Assembly: GCA_035222895.1 (NCBI GenBank)
Contig: JAVYIG010005380.1
Location: 62,001-126,000, forward strand
Length of the DNA stretch: 64,000 nt
Reading direction: 5' to 3'
Source: Strongylocentrotus droebachiensis
Taxonomy: Eukaryota > Echinodermata > Echinoidea > Camarodonta > Strongylocentrotidae
The position numbers were made by a program, and so were the translations under genes. The notes beneath the pieces were generated by a model, which worked only from the letters and a program-made list of their open reading frames with translations, ran no database searches and was not told the origin of the DNA. Positions 24,789 through 36,640 of the stretch are shown piece by piece; within the stretch, counting starts at the first letter, position 1, and every line of letters starts with the position of its first letter.

Positions 24789-27325
24789 GTAAGTAGAGAT
24801 CATTGATATTAATTTTTAAAATCTAAACACTAACAGGGGTTGGGGTAGACTGCTGGTCAAGACTGGTAAGACCCCTGGCAGGGGGGCCCTGGTAAGACCC
24901 CATATTTTCTAAACTAGAAATGCTTGTTTGTATGCAGAGTTGTTAAATATCGGTCACATTTGTAATATCCTCCTTGGTCACATGTATTTATGCATGTAGG
25001 CCTTGTGAAATGTCCATTTCGGCTAAAGGAACATGATTCCTCTATACTTGAAATCATAGTTGAATTGCTGAATAGTTAAAGTGATGAAACTGTATTTTGA
25101 TTACCAATATTGATCATAAAGTGATGTGTTACTCTGCTGAAATAGTAATTTCCATCACAAAATTCAGTTGTTTGTTGCAGAACATTCCAACTGCTGAAAG
25201 AATGCAATTAAACAGTTTCCCTATTTGCATTTGCTCTGCTTTTGTCAATCTTCATGACAAACAAACTGAAAGCGATTTCACTGCATGACCCAAACACTGT
25301 AAACTAAAACTCAAGAATCTAACACATTCTTGCTAAGGGTACACACATTGATATAGAATACAAACAGATTTCTGGAAGTACTTGAAAGCTGTATTCTTCA
25401 GAGTGTTCTATAACCTACATCTTGCAGGCTAATCCTATTGACAAATTTTACATGGAATTAAATGGAGCACTGGGGATATTCTTTGTACATTCAAAGAGAA
25501 ACTCTGACCCAAAGGGTTTCAACAGAGGGCTGCGTTCAGATTTTTTTCTCAGCCCAGAAGTAGGCTTTTGAAAAACATTCTATTTGATGATACATAGTTG
25601 TATTCATGAGATACATGGGTTGTCAGTTGTAGAGTTGAATATGTGAGGTAACAGGAAAAGAAGCATTTTGAAATTCACTTTTGCCAAAATTATGAAAGCA
25701 GTTGTGGTTTTCAAACATGTTTAAGTGATGTCTCATCGAATGATTGGTCTACAGGCACACATTTAAGGTCTGAAGTCTGGCTATTATTAACACCTACTAT
25801 GTACATATACCCCAGATAGAAAATTGTCTTGCGATTTTACCATAAACTTAGAGACTATTTAATCCATTGATAGTTTCAAGTACAGTCTGTGATAATTGCA
25901 TAGCAGGATAATTCTTAGGTATACATATATGATGATTATATATTTGTAAAACATGATTCTCTGCCCGATGTTCATGGTTCTAGCTTGACAAAAACTTATG
26001 AACGCAGCCTAAGAACTACTCGTGGGCTGAGGCAAGAGAAACTGTAACTGTATCTGTGTACAAAGGGGAATGGGGGGAGACTGGTTCTAAGCCCCAATCA
26101 AAACACCTTGTTCTGTACTTGTTGTTTTCTTTCATCCTGCTGGCTCTCCAGGCAAAAATAGGAGGAAAAAATTGCTTGGAACTATGAATGTATTCTGGAA
26201 AGGTTGCTTGTAGTGCATTGTCAATATATATTTTTTGTTAAAGGGAGCTCGTTTTGGATTTGCCATTATAAATTGGGATTGCCTGGCAGGGATTTTAAAT
26301 GTGTTTTATTGGTTTTCACCAGAGCTATTTAATGACTTTTCTGGAGTTCCTGTTGAGCTTTTCAAAGCACAAATAATTCTCTGTTTATATATTCTTTTGC
26401 AGACACTTGCTCATGTATTGTATGCAGGTATTTTTTGTAACAGAGAAAACTACTAACTTGGAATTACAGGGTACTTTTTGCAGGCCCAAAAAATGAAAAG
26501 GTTAAATTCTAACGGCATTTGAAAGATAATACTAATCTAGAACTTCCCTAAAAAAAAGGGGGCTTGAAAATGTCTTTCTGAGCGATTCCACAAAGTTTCT
26601 TTTACAATGCAATCGCATGACCAGAACTGGTCTATAATTTGCCATACATTTGTTGATCCAGATATTCTTGACTTACTTTTCATATATTTGGTTTGCTGTA
26701 AATCATGACTTATCCTCCATAATTCTGATACAGATTTCTTTGAAATAACCCTTCTTTATTTCTTTGATGGTGTATTTTGCAAGTCTTCCAATGCCCAAGC
26801 GATCAGGAACGTAAATACTGGTATTAAAGGGGAGGGGAAGGGGGTGATAGATTGCACTGAGGTAGGGGAGAGTTTGAACTCACCTGTGAGTGTGAGCTTC
26901 TCATATCTCAACACCTAGCCATTTGTTGGAGTTCGCCTCTCTGCAATAAAACCAAGAACTAACACATGTGGTTTGGATTGTCTAGATCACAGTTTGATTG
27001 GAAATGTTAGGTTTAAACAGAGCAATGTTTTGAAAGGTTCAAATTATGATTACAACTCTTTTCCTGGAGTACCTGTCTGGGGATTTGTGGTTGCGGGTGG
27101 AACTGTGAACATATTTTCAGCATGATTTCCATCGAATTTATGATAATTTACCGCTCAATGTCAAAAGAATTAAGAGAACGAATGAAGGAATTTTGACTTT
27201 ACATTCACAGAAAACATTTTCAAACGTGATGTTCCTTGTTTTTATTCTAAAACCCTTGTGATATAAGAGCAGAAAACATTGAAATCCTCCATTTGGAGTG
27301 AGATGGACTTTAATGTTTCACAAAT

Positions 27326-28081
27326 ATGTGCCCGATTCTTGTGTCGTCCCGGAGTTATCGGCGGGGCTTCCTGTCTTCTAAATCGGACTCTTCAGCGTTT
27401 CAGGGACTGTTTCTTCCTGATCTACACAAAGAAGAATTTGTGAATGCCGCAGAAGACTTGTCGTCATCGACGGGATTTCTTAAGCGGCAGGTGGACAAGT
27501 ACGCTTTCGTTCCTCAGGATGCGGATTTGTATTTGTGTCCTAAACGGGTTTCTCCCAAACTTGTGGCGGTGGCCAGTCGTTTGGGGAAGAAGTTTGGGAC
27601 TCGTGGTCCTTTTGATAAAAGTGACAATTTGTTGTTTGATCTTTTCTCACGGCTTGCGGTGACTTCGCATTCCATCGAGAAGTATCGTCGGGAGGCTGTG
27701 CTCACTTATTTGGGCATTCGACCGCATCAAATTCCAGGACTGCTTCCGCAGATTCCAGTGGCCAGCCCCCGCCTTTGTGGAGATAGTTTCACTACTCTAC
27801 TGCAAGCCGAGATTGATGGTGAGAAGCAGGCTCGAGACCTGTCCGTTGCTTTTCGCGATGTCCAAGAACCGGTTCCTTCCTCCAGACCTCGTAAGAAAAG
27901 TTTGAAGATTTCGGGTTCTTTTCGTAAGAACGTCGGCCAGTCTAAGGGCCGCCCTCAGGACTGGTACCCGGCCGAGGAGGAATACCAGGTTCGTGGTCGT
28001 CCTTCGTCTCGAGTTTCTTCTTACCGTGATTCTTCTATCTTCCCGGACTCCCTTTCGTGGTGGTGGGAAGTCATTCTCTAG
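27326..28081 (+). CDS. DIRS gag-like protein, copy 2 (damaged C-terminus)
   Basis: An open frame of about 251 codons ends at 28081. The N-terminal half (SSSTGFLKRQVDKYAFVP, SPKLVAVASRLGKKFG) gives gag sequence that lies off the left edge in copy 1, though the first few residues may be host sequence read by chance. The central SHSIEKYRREAVL block matches copy 1. The RGG-rich tail of copy 1 is missing because of a deletion near 28030, after which the frame ends in unrelated residues. No domain is recognised; the gag role is inferred from position and composition. Confidence 0.6.
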   Translation: MCPILVSSRSYRRGFLSSKSDSSAFQGLFLPDLHKEEFVNAAEDLSSSTGFLKRQVDKYAFVPQDADLYLCPKRVSPKLVAVASRLGKKFGTRGPFDKSDNLLFDLFSRLAVTSHSIEKYRREAVLTYLGIRPHQIPGLLPQIPVASPRLCGDSFTTLLQAEIDGEKQARDLSVAFRDVQEPVPSSRPRKKSLKISGSFRKNVGQSKGRPQDWYPAEEEYQVRGRPSSRVSSYRDSSIFPDSLSWWWEVIL

Positions 28082-29954
28082 ATGATGGCTTCCCCCGAGT
28101 GCTTGGGTCTTAGATCGGCGGGCGGCTCCGGAGATTTCTCCCGGCGTGGGAGAAGATCACCAGCGACGCATTTGTTCTGTCGGTGGTACGAGAAGGGTTC
28201 TTCATAGATTTTGTGGAACCTCTTCCGAATGGCGTCCTCCGGAGCCGCTCTCTGATCATGTCCCCTCTTTTTCAGAGTCACATTTCCTCCGATTTCGTGT
28301 CTCTGTTAGAGAAGGGGGCAATAGAGGAAGTAGACGATCACCCGTGTCTTTGTTTGTCGCCGGTGTTCGTAATTCCCAAGTGCTCGGGTTCTTTAAGAAT
28401 GATTCTCAACATGAAGCGGTTTAACCTTCATTTGGGAAAGGTTCATTTCCGAATGGATCATCTGGCAACCATTCTTTTCTTCATTGAATCCCGCAGACGT
28501 CGCGGTTTCTTTGGATCTTCGCGACGCTTATTTTCATGTGCCGATACATCCGCGGTCGCGGGATCTTGTGGGGTTTTTGCCTTCCTGGGCAAATTCTACC
28601 GTTACAGAGCGCTCCTGTTCGGTTTGCGCCCTGCTCCTCGGATTTTCACGAGAGTCGTGGCGTCAGTCATGCTGTTGGATCATATGCAGATTCTGATCAG
28701 CACGACTCAAGATCTCGGATTTCTCATAATTTGGGAGAAATCAGAATTCGTTCCGGCTCGCACGCCGTCTTACCTAGGTGCTCAGCTGGACATTCGTCAT
28801 CAGCTGGCTCGTCCCAGGCTCGACAGGGTCGAGACGATAGTCAGGACTGCTCGGTCTCTGAGATGTGCACGTCGGGTGGAAGCCGAGTGTTGGCTTCAGT
28901 GGCTAGGGTTTCTCTCCAGTCTAGTCGGCATGCTTCCAGATTGTCGACTATTGATGAGTCCCTTCCAACTCTTTCTGTTGGAGTTTTATCAGCCGAGCGT
29001 GAGTTCTTTTATTGTCGTGGATCCCCCTGTTGTCCAGAGTCAAGGGTCTTCTAGGTCCTTGGCTTCGTCGTTCCTTCTTCCTTCAGGGCAAACGCTGCCG
29101 AGTTCCTCTCCCTTCTGTGACCGTCACCACGGACGCGTCGCTGTTGGTTTGGGGAGGTCATTGCCAGGGGTCAATGATTTCAGGAGACTGGAGTCATCTG
29201 GAATTTCTGCTCCACATCAATGTGTTGGGACTCATGGGAGTGTTTGCTTCGCTTCGTCACTTCCGTGCTCGTCTGGTGGGTCGTTCGGTTCTGTTTCTTA
29301 CGGACAACGTATCGGTGATGGCGTACATCAACAGACAGGGAGGCACTCATTCTGTGGCTCTGAACGAGTTGGCCTCTCAACTCTGGGCGTGGTGCAAGGG
29401 GGCGAGGGTGTTCCCGATTGCATCACATATCCCGGGCGAAGAGAATATCTTAGCGGACTTTCTCTCCAGAGGCAAGTGCCTTCCCTCAGAGTGGACTCTG
29501 CCTCCGACTGTCTTCAGGCAACTGGGGAGAGTGTTCGGTGTTCTCGACATCGATCTCTTCGCAACTTCGCTCAACCATCGTTTTCCTCGATATTCTCGAG
29601 AGTCCGGGAACCAGGAGCTTTTGCGCTGGACGCTTTTGCGATCCCGTGGAGGGATGGAGGGCTTACGCCTTTCCCCCGTTCGCGTTGTTTCCCCATGTGC
29701 TCTGGAAGATCAGGGAAGATCAAGCGATGATGATTCTCATAGCTCCTTGGTGGCCGGCGAGGTCGTGGTTTCAGGACCTACTGACCCTCCTGGTGGGGGC
29801 TCCGTGGTCGTTGCCGTGTCATCCGGGTCTGGTGTCGCAACCTCTGTCTGGTATTCTACACCAGCGGCCGGAAATCCTCCGTCTGACCGCTTGGCGGTTA
29901 TCGGGAAGAGGGCTCGTTCGTCAGGTTTCTCCGAACGTGCTGCACAATTTCTAG
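28082..29954 (+). pseudogene. DIRS RT-RNase H, copy 2, inactivated
   Basis: Fragments in different frames match copy 1: FFIDFVEPLPNGV near 28200, RDAYFHVPIHPRSR near 28520, an RNase H block with TTDASLLVWGGH near 29125 and LTDNVSVMAYINRQ near 29300, and the YAFPPFALFP tail near 29670. A TAG at 28111-28113 stops the frame before the RT domain. One extra base near 28475 and two near 28570 move the frame out and back. A 78-base in-frame deletion (26 codons) at about 28671 removes the whole YLDD catalytic box. This copy cannot make active polymerase. Confidence 0.85.
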
Positions 29955-30887
29955 TCCAGAGTAGACGAGAGTCGACCAGGACGGTTTACAACTCCTGGTT
30001 GGATGCTTTTCACACTTGGTGTGAGGAGGTGGGCGTCGCCCCTAGAGAGGCGTCTTTACCTTCTATTGCTGACTTTCTGATCTCTTTGTATGACAAGGGG
30101 AGAGCTCTGTCAACGATTTGTGGCTATCGGTCTGCTATCTTCGGTTTCTTCTGCTCCTCAGCTAGCGGCTCTTTTGAAGTCTTTCTTCCTTAAGAGACCC
30201 TTCTTCAGACCTCTGACGCCAGTGTGGAGTTTACCCAAGGTTTTGGCACTCCCTTCGAACCGCTGTGTTCTGCGACGCTTCTGCTTACTACGGTCAAGAC
30301 GGTTTTTCTCATGGTAATCACTTCTGGTCAGCGTAGGAGCTCACTTCATACCCTTTCAGCTGCCCCTGGGCATATCCGCTGGGAAGGACGTGGGGTTCGT
30401 TTGATTCCCAAGGCTTCTTTTATTGCTTAGAATCAGTCTGACACGTCGGGTTCAGTGGAAGTGGTGCTTCATCCCTTGTCGGATTTTTCTTCGGTCTTCA
30501 GGGACGGACTGTGGTGTCCCGTTCGCGCCCTCAAATGGTATCTTTACAAGACGAAGCCTTTTCGCAAGTCGGATCAGCTCTTTCTGGTTTCTCGAGAGCC
30601 ACTTTCGGCGGCATCTCGGGATACGATCTCCAGATGGTTAGTCTTGGCTATCAAGGCTGCGGGCCCTGAGGCCTTGACGCCTGGCAGGGCTCCTCGTGCC
30701 CATGATACTCAGTGTCAGTACGTCTTGGACTCTTTTCATCGGAGTTTCAGTTCAAGATATCTGTAAAGCGGCTTTTTGGAAGTCTCCAAGTTCTTTTTCT
30801 GCTTTTTACCTCAAAGATGTGCCCGCGGGCGAACGAGCCTTTGTGGTCGCTGCTCTGAAGGCGGCTTCGTCGTCTATTTCTCATTGA
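29880..30887 (+). pseudogene. DIRS tyrosine recombinase, copy 2, inactivated
   Basis: The N-terminal part (GFSERAAQFLVQSRRES near 29925) matches copy 1. A 32-base deletion near 30139 shifts the frame, a further short deletion lies near 30247, a TAG at 30427-30429 replaces a Lys codon, and another break near 30710 disrupts the His-x-x-Arg region. The Tyr-containing end (AFYLKDVPAGE near 30805) survives in the last frame, which stops at 30887. Confidence 0.8.
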
Positions 30888-30939
30888 ATTGATAAGTTTG
30901 CTTGGTTTTTACCACCCGGCATTAATCTGTGCTGGTCTT

Positions 30940-31043
30940 TAGCAAAGTAGAATAGGTAGATACGTTGATTTATTGATGTAAATCATGAAAATCAGTATTG
31001 ATTTTATTATTTACGATATAAATCTACGTATCTACCTATTTTC
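30940..31043 (+). repeat. DIRS internal complementary region, copy 2
   Basis: Matches 3571-3673 essentially base for base by eye, and its second half is the reverse complement of the right repeat at 31222-31290. Confidence 0.85.
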
Positions 31044-31221
31044 CCTCCCTCCATCCCCAGCGCCTTTACCAAGGTGTATCCTAGGGAACTCGTGATAAGA
31101 GGAAGAGGTTACGTTGGCGGCGCTCGGACGCAAGGGTCACGGAGGGCGCCTTTGGGCGGGGGGGTATGAGCAATTTGGCGATGTGTTTTAAGTTTCGGTT
31201 ATGCAATGTTGAGGTGCAACA

Positions 31222-31290
31222 ATAGCAAAGTAGAATAGGTAGATACGTAGATTTATATCGTAAATAATAAAATCAATACTGATTTTCATG
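31222..31290 (+). repeat. DIRS right terminal repeat, copy 2
   Basis: Same sequence as 3852-3920, ending GATTTTCATG, followed by unrelated host sequence. Confidence 0.85.
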
Positions 31291-31940
31291 ATTGGCCTAC
31301 ATATTCATGTCTGATCTTGACTACGTTTTGTCTCCTTCCACAAAACGCTACGTTCAGGTTATCTCTGCTCATATTGGATTGAGTGTAAACCAGGTTCACA
31401 CACTGCCATTAGTGGATACATTGTTTACACTTAGCCTTCAACACAGACCCAGGGATGGGCAGGCATCTGTCTAAATATTTTGTTTCTAATTAGTCTCTGG
31501 ATTCAATTTGTATCTTGAGCAGACAAGAAGTCTGACTCTCTGACTCCTCTGTCTCTCTGAAATGTCTCTAGCCTAGGGAGAGGTTTTTGTCACAATTAAA
31601 AGTCAGAGATAAATGTTAAAGGCGTATATTTCAGTTTAATTTAATTTGATAGAGTCATGCAAAAACAATATCCACACTACTCACACAGAATGAATCCATC
31701 AATAAATCATTAGTAGGGGTGGAGCACTGTCTGCTGCATTCATTAGGCCCATTTACACAGCCCTAAAACCATTATAAAAATATTTTTTTTAACTGGACCA
31801 AAAACCCGGAAGGAGCATTCACTGGTGTTTTGAGAGCGAACATTTACACTGCAAAAAAAGTAATTTTTGCTGGCATTTAAACAAAACAAAACACTCCAGA
31901 GATGGGTTAATTGATTTTAGGTTTTAGCCATGTTTATGGG

Positions 31941-32383
31941 TACCGTAATTAACGGTGTATAAAACGCCCTCGTGTATTAACCGCACCCCTCTTTTTCGCC
32001 CTAAAAAAAAAAAAAAAAAAAAATTGTGTTAAAAAACCCGCGCGGGAAGGCCTTTCATTTAACTGCGAGGTGCAGCTGAATGTGTAAGATCATTAATGTA
32101 AATAAAAAAAAAACAGTAGAGGACCTAGGATAGAACCTGGTGGTACGCCGTGTAATAGAAGAAAAATTGGAGGAATTATTATTATAAACTACATATTGAG
32201 ATCTATCAGAAAGATTACTTTCAAACCAAGATGACAGACAAATTTGAGTGTTCTAGTTTCCGAGTGGTGAGTCAACACACCGATCACTGAGCTGGAAGAC
32301 ATTGCCAGGCATAGCGCCAGACGGAGGGGAATAAATCGGAACTTTAAAAAAAAAAAACAGTTTATACACCGTTAATTACGGTA
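31941..32383. mobile_element. MITE with ~24-bp perfect terminal inverted repeats
   Basis: The left end TACCGTAATTAACGGTGTAT (31941) and right end ATACACCGTTAATTACGGTA (ending 32383) are perfect inverted copies, extending inward by AAAAC/GTTT. Each end also contains an internal palindrome (CCGTAATTAACGG). The 443-base body has A-runs and no coding capacity. TA at both outer edges would fit a TA target, but duplication cannot be separated from the repeat. Confidence 0.8.
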
Positions 32384-33967
32384 GTTGCTTAGCAATTTCT
32401 GAGGAAAATTAATGCAGCTTTTATGTAAATCATCACTTTTAAATTATTTTTCCTAATTATATGTGGATGCCACATAAATCATGTAAAATTTAAAGTAAGA
32501 TCAAGCGTTAAATACCTTTTCTACCACCATTTTGTTGCCAAAATTTGAAGAAATTAAACAGATTAATAATATGCCTTTTGTGAAGTATATTACTTGTCTT
32601 CCAATTGAGAGAAGATTTTATATTTTTGATTCTGCTCATGATAGATTTATTTGGTGAGAAGGTAAAAAGTCAAGAAAATAGTAGACCTAATTATGAAAAT
32701 AGATATATAGGTTTCCTATGTAGCAATAAGAATTTTACATACATGTATATCGCTCAGTGTTATTTAGACATACTGGTATGTAGATTTAGGCCTATGGAGC
32801 ACTCTATAAAGCAACATCTGTATCTAAATCTGCCTTGAATACAGTTGACGTCTGCTTCTTAATAAATTGTAATACACCAAAGTCAAAATGTGGAAAATAG
32901 AAGGTAATGCAGCAAGATTAGATATTGTTTGTGTGCGTTTAGTGTCGCCAATGCCTTGTGTTGTACCATTTTAATCCGGAGCTGTAGGCAGATCAAACCT
33001 GATAAATCCCTGAGTTTGATGGCAGGTCACGACCCTACCAGACATTTAACCTGCTCCTGAGAATACCGCAGAATGTGTTCACATTATACGCATCTGCATT
33101 GCTGATTCGTTGTCATCAAGGAAGTAATGTTCAAGAAAATAGAACATAGACATTTGTAGCGTTGGCACGTATAAAGAGTCTTGAAGATTCATAATTTCAG
33201 AAAATCTTTGTGCCCTGATAACAATTGAGGAGTTTTACAATGAAAAATATAAATTTTGGAAAAGTTTGCATATGTACTTGCAGTATTAAAACTTCTTGAA
33301 GATTAAAAATTGCAGAAAAAAACTGTGTATTGATTACAGCTGAGAGGTTTTGTGGTTGGTGAGGCCTTACCAGCTTCTGATTTTGTAGCATCTGCTGACC
33401 ACTAACTCTACATGCTGGGCTAGGGGCAGTGGGGTACACACATTTATTCTTGATAAAATGTTCCTGCTGTTGATTTTCCATATACCAACTGTGAAATTTG
33501 TGACGAGCAGTTTTGAAAAAAAATTTAAATAACATTGAAACATGTACAAATCCATTTCTTGTAATGATTCCCTATGTATTTTAAACAGAAACTGCCAGTC
33601 CAATATTCAAATTTAGATAACCAAGTGTTTGAGCTAAAGCTGTGTTGCTTGTAAGTAAAGTAGACCCACAAATTACAACTTCGGAAATGCTTACTGGTAA
33701 TCTCTACAGATTCACTAGATACAATGAGTGGTATTCCTGAAACCTTTGAAAAATAGTATTCACTTTGATTTCCATGTGCCAAATGTTTAATTTAATTTTG
33801 GGTTTGGATGCATTTTTTGAGTGGATAATGTAAAGTGGGAACAGTGACTTTCGCATTCAACCACATGCCCCCAGCTAGGACTGATCTCCCTACTGAGTTA
33901 CCTCTCTCTCTTAGCCCGTTTAGGATAAAGGAAATTTATACCAAACTCGTCTAAAGAAACATTGTAT

Positions 33968-34229
33968 AAAGAATCGTTGTATAGCAGTATTAGCAGAAGG
34001 AGCGTACAGACTAGAATACAACATTGTCTAAATAATTGTATGAAAGTAGCATTGAAGAGATCAATTCACATGGCAGCTGACCAATCATCAGTGCACGATA
34101 AGCCCCGCCCAGTTATACGTTTTTGTACGATACAACGTTCGGACTAGAGTGAGGTACGAGCTGATAATTTTTCAAGTTTTTGTTTGAAACACTGCTCAAA
34201 CAGATGTTTAGCTATACAACGTTTCTTGA
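33968..34229. mobile_element. Possible small TIR element
   Basis: AAAGAATCGTTGTATAGC (about 33968) and GCTATACAACGTTTCTTG (ending about 34228) are imperfect inverted copies around a ~225-base body with a GC-richer centre. No coding capacity. The edges are approximate. Confidence 0.5.
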
Positions 34230-36289
34230 TATGATATGACAAAAATTGAACTTCTTATCCTATATCTATACAATGAATTGTGGGAGTCTGAATGGGGGGT
34301 AAGGTACCTCCCTCTCTAGCGGCCATGCTCTGTGGCAACATCTGGAACTTGATGTAGCCAATTGAAAGAGTAGCACATGAGGTTATGGGGAGAAAGAGAA
34401 GAAATTCATTGATTATGATCAGTCTCTTATCAGTTTGAAACATACTAACATTGCTCATGGGTACAGACACTGTAGGGGTAAAGGGGTAGCCCCCCACCCC
34501 ACAGGGCTCTCATTTAACTTTTTATTCGGTAGCCTGCAGGGCATCCCAGACAGTTGCTTGCTAAAATTCCCTTGTGTTGGTCATTTGCAGTGAATTGTAA
34601 TTTATTCATGAGCTAATAATAACAGTGAAAGTTTGAAAGCTGCCAGGTGGGCAACAAAAGCAGGACTGTTGGATCGCTTGGCAGTATTTTAGGTGGTCAT
34701 TGGCATCCAAGCAACAGCTCATTTTGAACCCTGAAATATAGACATCTTGTTGGAGGTTGAATATGTCTGAATACATCTTTCTTAACTGAACACAAAGAAT
34801 GATGCTCGATTATCCCCATTCCCCTCCTTCCATCCCCCTTCCTCTCCATCTATACCTGGTACGCCCAGGTCAGTCTAGGGGTGCGGAGTTGGTCGGTAGG
34901 ATTTGTGGTAAAAGGGTGTGATGACTTTGGAGTTCTGAATTGAAGCTTTAGATGGATTGTGGTGGTAGGATTTCTGGTATTTTCTCAATCAAAGAGGCAA
35001 GCCTTTCATGAAGGTGTTCAACTTATCGCAAGGATTATCTCCACATGTTCCTGCCAGCCATGAACATTGTGTATTAGGATGAAGAAATGTTAATCCCTAG
35101 GGTATGGAAAGACTTAGGAGGTCACCTTTAACTCGACCCTCATAGGATTTTCAGTTATTGACCCTTTGGAACAAAAAGAGGGTGTTTTTAAAAGTTATTT
35201 TGTGTATTTGGCTTTTTGATATCAATTTTATTCAGGAGCAGATGATGTACGTATGGCCTATTTCTGATGAAACACCCAGCAGCATTAGGCTTAACATTGG
35301 ATAAAAAGTATGTGTAATTAGGCCTTCCCCTATATGCCCAGCAGATCAAGAAATTACCAGATTACCCAGGGACCACATGCAAATTGATTAATATCTGATT
35401 CCACATGGTAGACCAATTTTCCCAATTTTCCCAATTTTCTTTGTCTGGCAATGAAATTAACAAGTTTTTATTATTGCTTTCAAAACTTTGAATGATCCTT
35501 TCCAGTGGAAATTATTCAGTCAGAAAGAATGCTGGTTATTTTGCGTGTGGGCTTCAGTTTATGTTGCTATCTAATCCCAGAATGTACACTGAATTCCTCA
35601 TAGACGTGGGATGGGTTAGCATTCTGTCTCCGTAGAAACAATTCTAGCAGATATTTAGCATTGTGATGCCCTGTCTTTAGTTTAGGGCCATTTGGCAGCT
35701 ATAGGAGAACATTTCCCTCTTGCTATGTTTAGGACCACACAAAGAGTGATTGCCTATTCATTGAACCTGACATTGGAGCTCCATTTTGACCTTGAAAGGA
35801 TTATATTTTCTTTCTTTAAGGGAACTTGACCGAATTGATATTACATCTTGACTTTTATGATTGATATTTGCAGCTAATAATTGAGATAAATAACAAAAGG
35901 TCTTTTTTATAAGAAGTAGAATGCTATATTCTGAGAGTCATTCCCACAAAAAGAAACAAAAAGAAGAGGACTGGGAAAGAGAGAGTAAATAAGGAGAGAA
36001 AACTAAAGGCCTTTTTTTTTTCTTTTCAAAATTTGCTATTTTGGTTAATTTATGTTGTGGCTAAGTCCATCATTACAAAATGAAACTTTTGAATACTGAT
36101 AATTACAGCCATTTATATCCATATTTTTAAACATTTAATTCAATATCGATAGAAAATATGAGTACTCAAAGTTCTTTGTTGAATGCATCATCCATATCGA
36201 CAACAAATTTCCATCACACTTTCTTCAAGTATATTTGTCAGAAATATGTAGATCAAGGCACCTTTCAACCATTGTCAGTTTACTTTAGC

Positions 36290-36640
36290 TATGTTCATAC
36301 GGGCCATCAAGTTATAAACAGCAATCCACTAACAACGACAGGGAGCGAAATAACAAGCAGTCAAAGTTTTAAACTACGAGCCGGGCAATCAGTCAACATA
36401 ACTACAAGCTGGCGTAATATCACAGTTTATTGCGTCCGCATGGCTCATAACTTTGAGTGGGGACTTCTTGCTGCTTGTATTTATTACGCTATTTTATAAG
36501 ATAGCACATGATTCTTCAACTTTAATTATACCTAAAGTATCGTAATCATGAGCGCGTCCACATGGTCCCTAACTACAAGATAAGTTTAAAGTCTAAAACC
36601 AAAACGTGAACTTAAAGTTAATGGACTGTCGTGTGAACTT
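36290..36640. mobile_element. TIR element, copy B (opposite orientation to 23438-23816)
   Basis: The reverse complement of 36550-36640 matches the left part of copy A, sharing TTCACACGACAG, CATTAACTT/CATCAAGTT and TGTAGTTAGGGAC. The other end (GTTCATACGGGCCATCAAGTT near 36294) is a decayed inverted partner. Confidence 0.5.

Larger units (their letters stand above)
27326..31290 (+). mobile_element. DIRS-type retrotransposon, copy 2 (5'-truncated, decayed)
   Basis: Nearly the same order and sequence as copy 1: gag-like, RT-RNase H, recombinase, internal complementary region and right repeat. The left terminal repeat is absent; AT-rich host DNA passes into GC-rich element DNA at about 27325-27345, so the 5' end is truncated or rearranged. 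Lesions not shared with copy 1 include loss of the Arg/Gly-rich gag tail, a nonsense codon at 28111, small frameshifts near 28475 and 28570, a 78-base deletion at about 28671 that removes the RT active site, a 32-base deletion near 30139 and a nonsense codon at 30427. It lies in ROR intron 2 in the sense direction and cannot be autonomous. Confidence 0.88.

Noticed and set aside
36158..36499. 113-residue frame in ROR intron 2
   Set aside because: It overlaps a TIR element and has no domain.
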